A stretch of 64,000 bases of DNA, taken from assembly GCF_001423765.1 (NCBI RefSeq), contig NZ_LMPG01000001.1, positions 316,073-380,072 on the forward strand. The letters run 5' to 3'. The position numbers and the translations under genes were made by a program. The DNA comes from Sphingomonas sp. Leaf343 (GTDB lineage: Bacteria > Pseudomonadota > Alphaproteobacteria > Sphingomonadales > Sphingomonadaceae). Positions within the stretch are counted from its first letter, which is position 1; every line of letters starts with the position of its first letter. Below are positions 28,956 through 41,170 of the stretch, in pieces. The notes beneath the pieces are model-generated. The model searched no databases. It was not told the DNA's origin and saw only the letters and a list, made by a program, of their open reading frames with translations.

Positions 28956-29525
28956 TTACGGCGTCATCCGCAGCGCGACATCGTTGACGAAGCGCACGTC
29001 CTCGCCGGCGGCGAGCAGCGATGCCTCCGCCGCCACCGCGCCCAGCATGTCGGACAGCGTATCCAGCTCCGCCTTCGCAAAATTGCCGAGGACGTAGCCG
29101 GTGACGCGATCCTTGTGCCCCGGATGGCCGATGCCCAGCCGGACGCGGCGATAGTCCGGCCCCAGATGCTGGTCGGTGGAGCGCAGGCCGTTATGCCCGG
29201 CCGCACCGCCGCCGGTCTTCACCTTGACGCGGAACGGCGCGAGATCGAGCTCGTCGTGGAACACCGTCAGCGCCTCCACGCCGAGCTTGTAGAAGCGCAG
29301 CGCCTCGCCGATCGACCGGCCGCTGTCGTTCATGAAGGTCGCGGGTTTCAGCAGCAGAACCTTCTGCAACCCGACCCGGCCTTCCAGCGTCCAGCCCTGG
29401 AACTGCTTCCTGACCGGACCGAAGTCGTGGACCGCGGCGATCGCGTCTGCCGCCATGAAGCCGATATTGTGCCGGTGCATCGCATATTGCGGCCCCGGAT
29501 TGCCCAACCCGACCCAGACCTGCAT
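28956..29525 (-). CDS. pth: Peptidyl-tRNA hydrolase
   Basis: 189 residues, full length. The protein opens MQVWVGLGNPGPQYAMHRHN, with the catalytic His in the RHNIGF segment, then LLLKPATFMNDSGRSI, VFHDELDLAPFRVKVK and GGGAAGHNGLRS. It frees peptides from tRNA dropped by stalled ribosomes and is essential in most bacteria. rplY lies upstream on the same strand; the 190-base gap contains a palindromic repeat. The rplY-pth pairing is common in proteobacteria. Confidence 0.96.
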   Translation of the reverse strand: MQVWVGLGNPGPQYAMHRHNIGFMAADAIAAVHDFGPVRKQFQGWTLEGRVGLQKVLLLKPATFMNDSGRSIGEALRFYKLGVEALTVFHDELDLAPFRVKVKTGGGAAGHNGLRSTDQHLGPDYRRVRLGIGHPGHKDRVTGYVLGNFAKAELDTLSDMLGAVAAEASLLAAGEDVRFVNDVALRMTP

Positions 29526-29542
29526 TCGTCATACCTTCTATT

Positions 29543-29642
29543 CTCCCCTCCCCTTCAGGGGAGGGGCTGGGGGTGGGGCGGTGCCGCGGGCGACCCGCCC
29601 CGGGGGAGAGGCATCCCAAGCCTACCCCTGAGGGGAGGAGCT
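29543..29642. repeat. CTCCCC/GGGGAGG composite palindromic element between rplY and pth
   Basis: A left hairpin CTCCCCTCCCC-TTCA-GGGGAGGGG (29543-29566), a G/C-rich centre (GGGGGTGGGGC ... GCCCCGGGGGAG) and a right arm CCCCTGAGGGGAGGAG (to 29640) build a branched palindrome of about 100 bases. It is of the same family as the element inside glyS (34517-34639). It lies between genes of one probable operon. Confidence 0.75.
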
Positions 29643-29715
29643 CAGTCCCGATAAACGACGAAGGGGCAGGGGGCGTTGCCGCCACCTGCCCCCGAACGTC
29701 GGTACGGGAAGGGGA

Positions 29716-30393
29716 TCAGCCCTCCGCCGTATCCTCGTCGCCAGCCTCTTCGGCCGCTTCGGCAGCAGCCTCGGCTGCGGCCTCTTCCGACTGCGCCTCG
29801 GCGACTTCGGCGTCGAGCGCCTCGTCGGCGGCGGTCGGGACGGTCGGCGGCACGATCGTGGCGATCGCGAAGTCGCGGTCCTCGATCGCCGGCGTCGCGC
29901 CGTTCGGCAGCGTGATGTCGCTGATGTGGATCGCGTCGCCGATCTCACGCCCCTTGAGCGAGATGGTCAGTTCCGCCGGGATGTCCGCGGCGTCGACGAC
30001 CAGCTCGATCTCGTGGCGGGTGATGTTGAGCACGCCGCCCTGCTTCAGGCCGCGGCACTCGTCCTCGTCCGTGAACACGACCGGCACCGCGACGGTGACC
30101 GTCGAATGCTCGGAAATGCGCAGGAAGTCGACGTGCGTCGGTCGGTCGCTGACCGGGTGGAAGGCGACGTCCTTGGGCAGCGTGCGCTGCCCGGCGACCA
30201 TCACGACCGTGTTCATGAAGTGACCCGTCGACAGCGCCTTGTTCAGCGCCTTCTCTTCCAGGTGGATCGCGGTCGGCTCCTTGCCGAGGCCGTAGATGAC
30301 GGCGGGCACGCGGCCGTCGCGACGCAGTGCCCGGGAGGCTCCCTTGCCAACCCGGTCACGCGTCTCGGCCGCGAGCGTGATGGTCTCGCTCAT
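29716..30393 (-). CDS. rplY: 50S ribosomal protein L25 (CTC type)
   Basis: 225 residues from the ATG at 30391-30393 ([20 protein letters not shown], with GGAGACG upstream). It has the L25 domain ([19 protein letters not shown]), the CTC domain ending near [18 protein letters not shown], and an acidic Ala/Glu-rich tail, as is usual in alphaproteobacteria. It binds 5S rRNA in the 50S subunit. Cotranscription with pth is likely. Confidence 0.95.
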   Translation of the reverse strand: MSETITLAAETRDRVGKGASRALRRDGRVPAVIYGLGKEPTAIHLEEKALNKALSTGHFMNTVVMVAGQRTLPKDVAFHPVSDRPTHVDFLRISEHSTVTVAVPVVFTDEDECRGLKQGGVLNITRHEIELVVDAADIPAELTISLKGREIGDAIHISDITLPNGATPAIEDRDFAIATIVPPTVPTAADEALDAEVAEAQSEEAAAEAAAEAAEEAGDEDTAEG

Positions 30394-30497
30394 GTAACGT
30401 CTCCGAAAACAGTGTGTCTCTCCGCGCCACGCCTCCAGGGATGGTGATGGCCGGAAGCGGGCGCGCCTAGCGGAAATGCGGATTAAAGGCAATCGGA

Positions 30498-30534
30498 CTC
30501 TGAAATCCTCCCCGATACGGAGAGGATTTCAGAG
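30498..30534. terminator. 13-bp perfect hairpin between TraB/GumN and rplY
   Basis: CTCTGAAATCCTC (30498-30510) and GAGGATTTCAGAG (30522-30534) form a perfect stem with an 11-base loop. It begins right after the stop of the TraB/GumN gene (30536) on the minus strand. No long T run follows, so it may stop transcription weakly or protect the mRNA end. Confidence 0.6.
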
Positions 30535-30535
30535 C

Positions 30536-31444
30536 TCAGTAGGGCACGCGTTCGGCCTTCACGCCCAGCCGCTGCAACTGCGCCTGTACGCTCTCCGGCC
30601 CGGCCAGATGCCCCGCGCCGACCGCAACGAACACCGTTCCAGGCTTCTCCATCCGCGCCTTCACCCACTCCGCCCAGCGCGTGTTGCGATCGGTAAGCAG
30701 GACCTTCGCCACCTCCGGTGAATCCTTCAGGCTGTCGTTCATCTCGTTCGCCAGATCGTCGGGCCGCCCCCTGGCCCAGTCGTCGACCATCCGCGCCATC
30801 TGCTTCTCGACGGTCGGCAGTTCGTCGACAGTGCTTTCGAGGAACTTGAGCTGCGCCTTGTCCGACAGGCCGGCGAAATAGCCGAGCTGCTGCTCCGCCG
30901 TTTCCAGCCCGGTCACCGGCTTGCCCGCGGTCCTGGCGGCGGCGGTGATGACCTCTTCGGGGCCGTTCGCCGAGTCGTATCCCAGCTTCGACAGCGGCGC
31001 GACCGACAGCTGCGTCGCGGCCAGCCATGGCCGATACCGGTCCAGTGCGTTGGCGGGCAGGCCCAGATCGACCACCGCCTTCCCGAACGCCTTGCGCTTG
31101 TCGGCGGGCAGTCGCTCGGTCAGCGGCGGCGTCCCCTCGGGGGCGAGGCCGGTCGACGCGACCAGCCCCTGCATCTTCGCCGGATCGGGCATCACCAGTT
31201 CCAGCACGACCTCCCCCGATCGGTCGAACGCGGTCTTCACCGCCTCGTCGAACCAGCTCATGCCGGGTTTCAGCACGTGGATCGTGCCGAACAGGTAGAT
31301 CGTCGTGTCGGCGTCCTTCACCACCCACAATGCGGGATCGGCATCCGCCTTCGCGGCGGGCGGGGTGGGAGCCTGTTGCGCGCAGGCCGGAAGGGCCAGC
31401 GCCAGAGCCAGCGATGTCAGGGTCGTCTTCATGAGAGTCTTCAT
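30536..31444 (-). CDS. TraB/GumN family lipoprotein
   Basis: 302 residues starting MKTLMKTTLTSLALALALPA with a lipobox ending in LPAC. WVVKDADTTIYLFGTIHVLK carries the GTxH motif of the TraB/PrgY/GumN family, and GTVFVAVGAGHLAGPESVQ near the C-terminus holds the paired GxxH; both are thought to form a metalloprotease-like Tiki-type site. It would lie in the periplasm or outer membrane. The family is common in Sphingomonas and Xanthomonas; its substrate is unknown. An internal Met (MKTTLTS, 31432) is an alternative start. Confidence 0.85.
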   Translation of the reverse strand: MKTLMKTTLTSLALALALPACAQQAPTPPAAKADADPALWVVKDADTTIYLFGTIHVLKPGMSWFDEAVKTAFDRSGEVVLELVMPDPAKMQGLVASTGLAPEGTPPLTERLPADKRKAFGKAVVDLGLPANALDRYRPWLAATQLSVAPLSKLGYDSANGPEEVITAAARTAGKPVTGLETAEQQLGYFAGLSDKAQLKFLESTVDELPTVEKQMARMVDDWARGRPDDLANEMNDSLKDSPEVAKVLLTDRNTRWAEWVKARMEKPGTVFVAVGAGHLAGPESVQAQLQRLGVKAERVPY

Positions 31445-31474
31445 GGGGATCGCCCTTAGCCGTGGGAAGATGAA

Positions 31475-31906
31475 TCAGGCATGCTTGCGCCACAGCCAGA
31501 CCAGACCGGTCACCGTCATCGTGGCCCCGTAGAGCCAGACGGCGTCGACGGCCGGGGCCATGCCGCCCCGCCACAGGAACCACCAGACCGGAGCGCCGAG
31601 GCCCATGACATAGAAGCCCGCAACCGCCCCGTCGCGATAGGCGCGCCGCTCATGCTCGTCGACCACGCGTTCCCAGCGCCAACTGACGATCGGCATCCCG
31701 ATCCCCCAGATCAGCGCGACCAGAACGGCGAACCAGCGCGGCAGCGGCATCGTCAACAGCGCGCCCGGATCGTCGTTCGGCACGCCGTTACGTAGCAGGA
31801 TCAGCGCCATCGCCAGCCCGATCACGCCGCCGATCGCGCCGGACAGCACGAGCAGGCGGTGGTTGGCCCGGACGCTGGGTGATATGAGATAGGATTTGCC
31901 TGTCAT
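31475..31906 (-). CDS. Four-helix membrane protein of an XRE module
   Basis: 143 residues from the ATG at 31904-31906 (MTGKSYLISPSVRANHRLL). Four hydrophobic segments are evident (about 18-40, 57-78, 94-112, 120-138), with a charged loop WRWERVVDEHERRAYRDGAV between helices 2 and 3. No family is recognised. The start codon overlaps the stop of the gene before it (ATGA), and both follow a small XRE regulator, so the three form one operon. Confidence 0.75.
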   Translation of the reverse strand: MTGKSYLISPSVRANHRLLVLSGAIGGVIGLAMALILLRNGVPNDDPGALLTMPLPRWFAVLVALIWGIGMPIVSWRWERVVDEHERRAYRDGAVAGFYVMGLGAPVWWFLWRGGMAPAVDAVWLYGATMTVTGLVWLWRKHA

Positions 31907-32130
31907 CGTCCCACCTGCATCCGGATGCTGACGATCGGAACGGCCTGCCGCGTCCACGATGCCGTGACCGCGCAGGATCCCTCGCAACCCAGCGTCAGCC
32001 GGCCGAAGTCGATCCGGTCGGGTGCGTAGAGCGACAGAGCCAGCGCCACGCCAAATATTATGCCCATGATCGCCCGCACGATCACGCCGCCCCGTCGGCA
32101 GGCTGGCTCAGGCGTCCTGATGTTCGTCAT
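31903..32130 (-). CDS. Small single-helix protein between XRE regulator and membrane protein
   Basis: 75 residues from the ATG at 32128-32130 (MTNIRTPEPACRRGGVIVRA). One membrane helix (AIMGIIFGVALALSLYA) is followed by a short likely periplasmic tail with a Cys pair (LGCEGSCAV). It overlaps the upstream regulator gene by 23 bases and the downstream membrane gene by 4 (ATGA), so all three are translationally coupled. Function unknown. Confidence 0.65.
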   Translation of the reverse strand: MTNIRTPEPACRRGGVIVRAIMGIIFGVALALSLYAPDRIDFGRLTLGCEGSCAVTASWTRQAVPIVSIRMQVGR

Positions 32131-32311
32131 CGAAAATCTCCTCCACCCGCATCTGGAACAGGCGTCCGATGCGAAAAGCGAGCGGGAGCGAGGGATCGTA
32201 TTTCCCCGTCTCGATCGCATTGACCGCCTGACGCGACACGTCGAGCCGCCCGGCAAGCTCCGCCTGGCTCCAGTCGCGTTCGGCCCTGAGCACCTTGAGA
32301 CGATTTTTCAT
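32108..32311 (-). CDS. Small XRE-family DNA-binding regulator
   Basis: 67 residues from the ATG at 32309-32311 (MKNRLKVLRAERDWSQAELA), with GAAGGA placed before it; the helix-turn-helix runs through RLDVSRQAVNAIETGKYDPS, and the rest (LAFRIGRLFQMRVEEIF) completes the Cro/C1-type fold. Such short regulators commonly govern the adjacent membrane proteins. The upstream DNA has a consensus promoter and several GTCAGG half-sites (32343-32420), fitting autoregulation. Confidence 0.87.
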   Translation of the reverse strand: MKNRLKVLRAERDWSQAELAGRLDVSRQAVNAIETGKYDPSLPLAFRIGRLFQMRVEEIFDDEHQDA

Positions 32312-32352
32312 GTCGTCCTTCCCTGCCATGCAACCTCTCGTTGTCAGCATCG

Positions 32353-32369
32353 CCTGACCGGATGTCAGG
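32353..32369. promoter_or_regulatory. Palindromic operator CCTGAC-N5-GTCAGG
   Basis: CCTGAC (32353-32358) and GTCAGG (32364-32369) form a perfect inverted repeat downstream of the XRE promoter. Related half-sites are TGTCAGC at 32342 and CCTGACA at 32414, flanking the promoter. The arrangement fits binding of the small XRE protein to its own promoter; this is inference. Confidence 0.5.
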
Positions 32370-32379
32370 TGACCATGAC

Positions 32380-32408
32380 TCTATGCCGGTGAGGTGCGTG
32401 GATGTCAA
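32380..32408 (-). promoter_or_regulatory. Sigma-70 promoter of the XRE operon
   Basis: On the minus strand a consensus minus-35 TTGACA (32408-32403) is followed after 17 bases by CATAGA (32385-32380). Transcription would start near 32373, next to the CCTGAC/GTCAGG palindrome. The leader to the ATG at 32311 is about 60 bases. Confidence 0.6.
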
Positions 32409-32493
32409 CAAAACCTGACACGAAGTCATGCAAGGTTGTCACCGAAGGCTGCTGCCCTTGCGGTGGCGGCGGGGTTTCGCCAAAGCGCGGGGC

Positions 32494-33398
<905 letters not shown>

Positions 33399-33402
<4 letters not shown>

Positions 33403-35567
33403 CCGACTTCCTCCTCGAACTCCGCTCCGAAGAAATCCCGGCGCGCATGCAGGACAAGGCGCGCGAAGACTTCGCCCGCCTGTTCGCCGCCGAACTCGCC
33501 AGGGCGGGCATCTCGGCCGGCGCGATCGCGACCTATGCGACGCCGCGCCGACTTGCGCTGATCGCGCGCGATCTGCCGCTGGAAACCGCCGCGGTCACCG
33601 AGGAGGTGAAGGGCCCCAAGACCGCCGCGCCGCCGCAGGCGCTGGAGGGGTTCCTGCGCAAGACCGGCCTGACGCGCGAGCAACTGACCGAGCGTGACGG
33701 CGTGTTCTTCGCGATCACCGAAAAGCCCGGCCGCGCCACCGCCGACGTGCTGGCGGAGGCGATCCCGGCGATCGTCCGCGCCTTTCCGTGGCCGAAATCG
33801 ATGCGCTGGGGCGCGGCGTCCGCGTCCACCGAGTCGCTGCGCTGGGTCCGCCCGCTGCACGGCATCGTCGCGCTGCTCGGCGAGGCGCTGGTGCCGGTGT
33901 CGATCGCCGGCATCGAGAGCGGCTACGCGACGCTCGGCCACCGTTTCCACCACCCCGGCCAGATCACGATCGGCTCCGCCGACGATTACGTCGCCAAGCT
34001 GAACGCAGCGCACGTCATCGTCGATCAGGACGCCCGCCGCACGATCATCCGCGACCGCGCGTCCGCGCTGGCGGCGGAGGCCGGGCTGACGCTGGTCGAG
34101 GACGAGGGGCTGGTGGGCGAGAATGCCGGCCTGACGGAATGGCCGGTGCCGCTGCTCGGCCGGTTCGACGCGGAGTTCCTGAGCGTGCCGCCCGAGGTCA
34201 TCCAGCTGACCGCGCGTGTGAACCAGAAGTATTTCGTGTGCCGCGACGCGGATGGCGCGCTGGCCAACGCTTTCGTCTGTACGGCGAATATCGAGGCGTC
34301 GGACGGCGGCGCGACGATCGTCGAGGGCAACCGCAAGGTCCTCGCCGCGCGGCTGTCGGATGCGCGCTTCTTCTACGACACCGATCTGAAGGTGCCGCTG
34401 GAAGAACAGGCGGCGAAGCTGTCGAAGATCGTCTTCCACGAGAAGCTGGGCACGGTGGCCGATAAGGTCGACCGCGTCGCCAAGCTGGCGCGGTGGCTGG
34501 TGGAAGAGGGGATAATCCTCCCCGGCACGGGGAGGGGGGCCAGCGAAGCTGGTGGAGGGGGCGTGCCTCATGGTGCGTCGCTCGCGGACGCCCCCCCCCA
34601 CCATCCTGCGGATGGTCCCCCTCCCCGTTCCGGGGAGGAACTGGCCGACCTCGCCGAACGCGCCGCGCGGCTGGCGAAGGCGGACCTCGTCACCGGCATG
34701 GTCGGCGAGTTCCCGGAATTGCAGGGCCTGATGGGCGGCTATTACGCCGCCGCGCAAGGCGAAGACCCCCGCGTCGCGGCGGCGGTGCGCGATCACTACA
34801 AGCCGGTCGGGCAGGGCGACGAGGTGCCGACCGATCCCGTGACGGTGGCGGTATCGCTGGCGGATAAGCTGGATACGATCGGCTCGTTTTTTTCCGTCGA
34901 GCTGTATCCGACGGGGTCAAAGGACCCATTCGCCCTGCGCCGTGCGATGCTTGGCGCGATCCGCCTGATACTGGCGTCGGAGTTGCGTCTCGACTTCATC
35001 GGACTGTCCGACGTTCTGAAACTCGACACCGGTCAGAGCGCCTGGCTGTTCGAGTTCCTGGACGATCGCTTGAAAGTTCAGCAACGCGAAGCCGGCGTAC
35101 GGCACGACCTGATCGACGCCGTATTCGAGAATAGCGGCGATGGCGATATCATCCGCCTGCTCGCCCGCGTCCGCGCGTTGCAGGCGTTCGTCGGGACGGA
35201 GGACGGGGCCAATTTGCTCGCCGGCTACAAGCGGGCGGCCAATATCCTGAAGAAGGAGGGGTATTCCTCCACTCCTCTTCCGCAGGGAGACGGAAAGAAG
35301 CTGTCCTACACGGCCGAAATAGCGGAAGCGGACCTGATCACCGCGCTCGACGCCGCCGAACCCGCTGCCGCCCGCGCGGTGGAGGCGGAGGATTTCGAGG
35401 CGGCGATGGGGGCGCTCGCCACGCTTCGTGGGCCGATCGACGCGTTCTTTGACAGCGTGACCGTCAACGATCCGGATGCGGACAAGCGCGCCGCGCGGCT
35501 GGCGCTGCTCGCACGCGTGCGCGATGCGGTGCACGGCGTTGCCGACTTCTCACGGATCGAAGGCTAA
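33399..35567 (+). CDS. glyS: Glycyl-tRNA synthetase beta subunit (with inserted repeat-encoded segment)
   Basis: 722 residues if read from the GTG 33399 (an ATG at 33390 also fits). The N-terminal [48 protein letters not shown] and [15 protein letters not shown] are conserved GlyS segments; DALR-like helices form the end. Between ARWLVEEGI and [20 protein letters not shown] lie about 41 extra residues rich in Gly, Pro and His, encoded by a palindromic element (34517-34639) whose length of 123 bases keeps the frame. Another variable stretch ([17 protein letters not shown]) near 35260-35300 may be a smaller insertion. The enzyme is essential, so it must tolerate the insert. Confidence 0.95.
34517..34639. 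repeat. 123-bp composite palindromic element inside glyS, in frame
   Basis: The element begins with hairpin TCCTCCCCG-GCAC-GGGGAGG and ends with CCTCCCCG-TTC-CGGGGAGG. Inside are a small hairpin CCAGCGAAGCTGG, a second ACCATCCTGCGGATGGT, and a longer stem between GGTGGAGGGGGCGT and ACGCCCCCCCCCACC. A run of nine C lies at 34591-34599. It translates in the glyS frame to a Gly/Pro/His-rich segment without a stop. The intergenic relative at 29543-29642 shows that this is a mobile-like repeat, not normal glyS sequence. Confidence 0.8.
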
Positions 35568-35655
35568 CTTTACGCAACGCGGCGTGAAAATAGCTTGCAA
35601 GAATGCTGCGGCGCACAACATACGAATGCATCGATCATAAGATGGGGATGAGGAC

Positions 35656-38361
<2,706 letters not shown>

Positions 38362-38367
38362 GGACAC

Positions 38368-38394
38368 GTCATGCCGGGCTGGTCCCGGCATGAC
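38368..38394. repeat. GTCATGCCGGG hairpin after ppdK
   Basis: GTCATGCCGGG (38368-38378) and CCCGGCATGAC (38384-38394) form a perfect 11-bp stem with a 5-base loop, between the convergent ppdK and the small gene at 38406. It is the same single-hairpin form as after atpC. Confidence 0.75.
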
Positions 38395-38405
38395 CCGGAG
38401 GGCCG

Positions 38406-38678
38406 CTACGCATTCCCCTGGGGATGCCCGAGCGGCGACTTCGCGACCCAGAAGCGGAATCCGTCGACCTCGGCACCCATGCACTCTTCGCCACCGCATC
38501 CCGATGCGGCATCGGCGAGTTGCGTCATCATGTCGGCGAGCAGACGGAACTGGAGGGCGGTCATCGTCACCTTGGCGTCGCGGCCATGCCCCTCGACCGC
38601 AGCGCGCATCTTGTCCGCTTCGGCGCGTACCTGCCGGGCATGCTCGCCGATTCCGGCCACCGAACACCTCTGGCGCAT
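38406..38678 (-). CDS. Small protein of unknown function downstream of the tad genes
   Basis: 90 residues from the ATG at 38676-38678 (MRQRCSVAGIGEHARQVRAE), with GGGAG upstream. The N-terminal half is helical (ADKMRAAVEGHGRDAKVTMT, ALQFRLLADMMTQLAD), followed by a short Cys pair (SGCGGEECMGAE) and an aromatic end (VDGFRFWVAKS). No family recognised. It is the last gene on the strand of the pilus locus, but a link to pili is unproven. Confidence 0.6.
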   Translation of the reverse strand: MRQRCSVAGIGEHARQVRAEADKMRAAVEGHGRDAKVTMTALQFRLLADMMTQLADAASGCGGEECMGAEVDGFRFWVAKSPLGHPQGNA

Positions 38679-38742
38679 CGTCCACTCCCGCTTCGTTACG
38701 GCGGCGACCCTAAGCGCAACAAGGTTAACGAGGTGTTGAGCA

Positions 38743-39084
38743 TCACACCCGCGGGCGCTGGCCCCAGTCGAACCAGCCGCGACGCTCGCCGGCCGGATAG
38801 GCCGGGCGGGCGCGGTTGGCGGCGGCGGTAGCGCGGGGCGCGATCGTTGCGGCGGTAACGGGGGCTGCCCTGGCGAGGCGGGCATGCTCGCGCTCCAGTT
38901 CCGTGTTGCGGCGGTCGGCAGCGGCGATGCGCGCCTCGGCTTCCTTGCGGTTGGCCGCATGTGCCTCCCGCTCGGCGGCGTAGCGGGTCTTCCACCTCTT
39001 GCCGCCCGGATGGCTCGCCAGCCCGAGCAGCCAGCCGGCGACGAGGACGAGCGCCACGATCAGCCATTGGGTGGTAGTGAACAT
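38743..39084 (-). CDS. Membrane-anchored coiled-coil protein downstream of tadC
   Basis: 113 residues from the ATG at 39082-39084 (MFTTTQWLIVALVLVAGWLL), with a strong AGGAGGG ribosome site. One N-terminal membrane helix is followed by a charged helix (KTRYAAEREAHAANRKEAEA, ARIAAADRRNTELEREHARL) predicted to coil, then an Ala/Pro-rich tail ending RRGWFDWGQRPRV. Function unknown. It begins 86 bases after tadC on the same strand. Confidence 0.7.
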   Translation of the reverse strand: MFTTTQWLIVALVLVAGWLLGLASHPGGKRWKTRYAAEREAHAANRKEAEARIAAADRRNTELEREHARLARAAPVTAATIAPRATAAANRARPAYPAGERRGWFDWGQRPRV

Positions 39085-39170
39085 CGAAATCCCTCCTGTT
39101 ACGGAGCGACAACGATCATCCTGTCCGCGGGTTGCGCGGGGGGTGGGGAGGGGGGCGGCGACGACCGGCA

Positions 39171-40163
39171 TCAGCCGGTCATCAGCGCGTCCTTGATCGA
39201 ACAGGCCGCCGGACCCAGGATGACGACGAACAGCACCGGCAGGATGAAGAGGATCAGCGGCACCGTCATGATCGCGGGCAGCCGCGCGGCCTTTTCCTCG
39301 GCGCGCATCATGCGCTCGTTCCGGAACTCCGCCGACAGCACGCGCAAGGCGGAGGCGAGGGGGGTACCGTATTTCTCGGTCTGGATCATCGTCGTGGTCA
39401 CGCCCTTCACCGCGTCCAGATCGACCCGCATGGCGAGATTCTCGAACGCCTGACGTCGATCGGTCAGGAAGCCGAGCTCGATCGCGGTGAGGGTGAATTC
39501 CTCGCCCAGTTCGGGATAGGCGCGGCCCAATTCACGCGCCACGCGATGGAACGCTGCGTCGACGGTCAGGCCCGCCTCCGCGCAGATGACCAGCAGGTCG
39601 AGCGCATCGGGCAGCCCCTTGCGGATCAGGTCGGTGCGCTTCTTGATCTTGTTGGTCAGGAAGATGTCGGGCGCCTTGTAGGACATGATGAACGTGACCG
39701 CGACCAGCCCGTATTTCTTCAGCGGCGACCAGTCCGCGAAACCGTCCGTGCCATAGACCCAGAACACCGCCATGCCGCCGAACACGATCGGCAGGACCAT
39801 GCGGCCGAAGATCACCGCGACCGCCCATTCCTTGGACCGGATGCCCGCCTGCAGCAGCTTGATCTGCGCGGCCTTGACCTGACTGTCCTGCAACACCTTC
39901 ATCGACGACAGCATCGTCTTCATGCGATCGGCGGTGTCGTTGCGCTGGACCAGCTTGGCGCGACGCTTGGTCGATGCGGTAATGCCCGCCTTCAACTGTT
40001 CGCGACGATCGTTCAGCGCCTTCACGCGCTTCGTCATCGGGTCCTTGACCGTGGTCGCGGCATAGATCGCGATCATCACCGCGAAGGCGGCGACGCCGGA
40101 CAGCAACGTCGCGACCCAGAGGACGTCGACGCCGAGCAGCGTTGGGCCATGAGCTGGAGTCAT
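39171..40163 (-). CDS. tadC: Flp pilus assembly inner-membrane protein TadC
   Basis: 330 residues of the type II secretion F (GspF-like) family: an N-terminal helix, a soluble helical domain (KRVKALNDRREQLKAGITAS), then the conserved region KGLPDALDLLVICAEAGLTV with membrane helices at the end (TVPLILFILPVLFVVILGPA). Works with TadB and the CpaF ATPase as the inner-membrane platform. Ten bases separate it from tadB. Confidence 0.92.
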   Translation of the reverse strand: MTPAHGPTLLGVDVLWVATLLSGVAAFAVMIAIYAATTVKDPMTKRVKALNDRREQLKAGITASTKRRAKLVQRNDTADRMKTMLSSMKVLQDSQVKAAQIKLLQAGIRSKEWAVAVIFGRMVLPIVFGGMAVFWVYGTDGFADWSPLKKYGLVAVTFIMSYKAPDIFLTNKIKKRTDLIRKGLPDALDLLVICAEAGLTVDAAFHRVARELGRAYPELGEEFTLTAIELGFLTDRRQAFENLAMRVDLDAVKGVTTTMIQTEKYGTPLASALRVLSAEFRNERMMRAEEKAARLPAIMTVPLILFILPVLFVVILGPAACSIKDALMTG

Positions 40164-40173
40164 CGTCGCTGTC

Positions 40174-41145
40174 CTAAATCTCGAAGTTTATCATCTTGGC
40201 CATGATGAAGGCGCCGATGCTCATCCAGATCATGCCGCCCAATCCCGCGACGATCAGCCGCTGGTCGACGAAGAAGTTCTGCATGTACGTGTCGTTGATC
40301 GTCCAGATCAGGCCGAAGACGACGAACGGCAGCGATCCGATGATATAGGCCGATGCCTTGGATTCGGACGACATCGCCCGGATCTTCAGCTTCATCTGGC
40401 TGCGCTTGCGCAGCACTTCGGCCAGGTTGGCCAGCGTCTCCGCCAGGTTGCCGCCGGTTTCCCGCTGGATCGCGATCGTGATGACGAAGAACTGGAACTC
40501 CGGCGTACCCAGCCGGTCGGCGGTTTCCTGCATCGCGGCATCCATCGTCCGCCCGATCTTCATCTTGTCCGCGATCGCGCGGAATTCCTCGCCGACCGGG
40601 CCGTCGACCTCGCTGCCGACGACGCTCATGGTTTCGCTGATCGGCAGACCGGAGCGCAGACCGCGCACCAGCAGGTCGATCGCGTCCGGGAACTTCGCCG
40701 TGAATCTGGCGATCCGGCGCTTGATGACCTTGCCGACGACGAAATGCGGGATGCCCGCGCCCATCGCCAGACCGAGCAGCAGCGCCATCAGCAAGGGCGC
40801 GCCCTTCAGCATCAGCAGCAGCCCGACGACTGCGGTGATGCCCGCGGTCGCCATGCCGTAATGGCCGACGGTCCATTCCTTGCCCGTCATCGCCAGCCGC
40901 TTCGCCAGCGCCGCGCGGTTCGGCAGCAACCGGCCGACCGCCGCATCCATCTTCGTGTCGCGGGACGCGGTGATACGGCGCAGCTTGGCGTCCACCGCTA
41001 CGCCCGCATCGCCGTGCCGCTCGCGCAGCGCGGCAATCCGCCGCGCCTGGGCGCGCTGCGGGGAAGGGCCGGCGAACGCCAGCGCCGCCATCCCCAGGAT
41101 CAGGATTCCGCCGAACCCGGCGATCATCAGTGGCAGCATGTCCAT
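40174..41145 (-). CDS. tadB: Flp pilus assembly inner-membrane protein TadB
   Basis: 323 residues of the GspF-like family: N-terminal helix (MLPLMIAGFGGILILGMAAL), middle membrane helices (GMATAGITAVVGLLLML) and the conserved FPDAIDLLVRGLRSGLPISE segment. The VTIAIQRETGGNLAETLANL segment is typical of TadB/TadC and lies in the cytoplasmic domain. It is followed by tadC, and preceded directly by cpaE instead of cpaF. Confidence 0.92.
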   Translation of the reverse strand: MDMLPLMIAGFGGILILGMAALAFAGPSPQRAQARRIAALRERHGDAGVAVDAKLRRITASRDTKMDAAVGRLLPNRAALAKRLAMTGKEWTVGHYGMATAGITAVVGLLLMLKGAPLLMALLLGLAMGAGIPHFVVGKVIKRRIARFTAKFPDAIDLLVRGLRSGLPISETMSVVGSEVDGPVGEEFRAIADKMKIGRTMDAAMQETADRLGTPEFQFFVITIAIQRETGGNLAETLANLAEVLRKRSQMKLKIRAMSSESKASAYIIGSLPFVVFGLIWTINDTYMQNFFVDQRLIVAGLGGMIWMSIGAFIMAKMINFEI

Positions 41146-41170
41146 GACGTGCCCTTCCGCCGTCGCCGGC

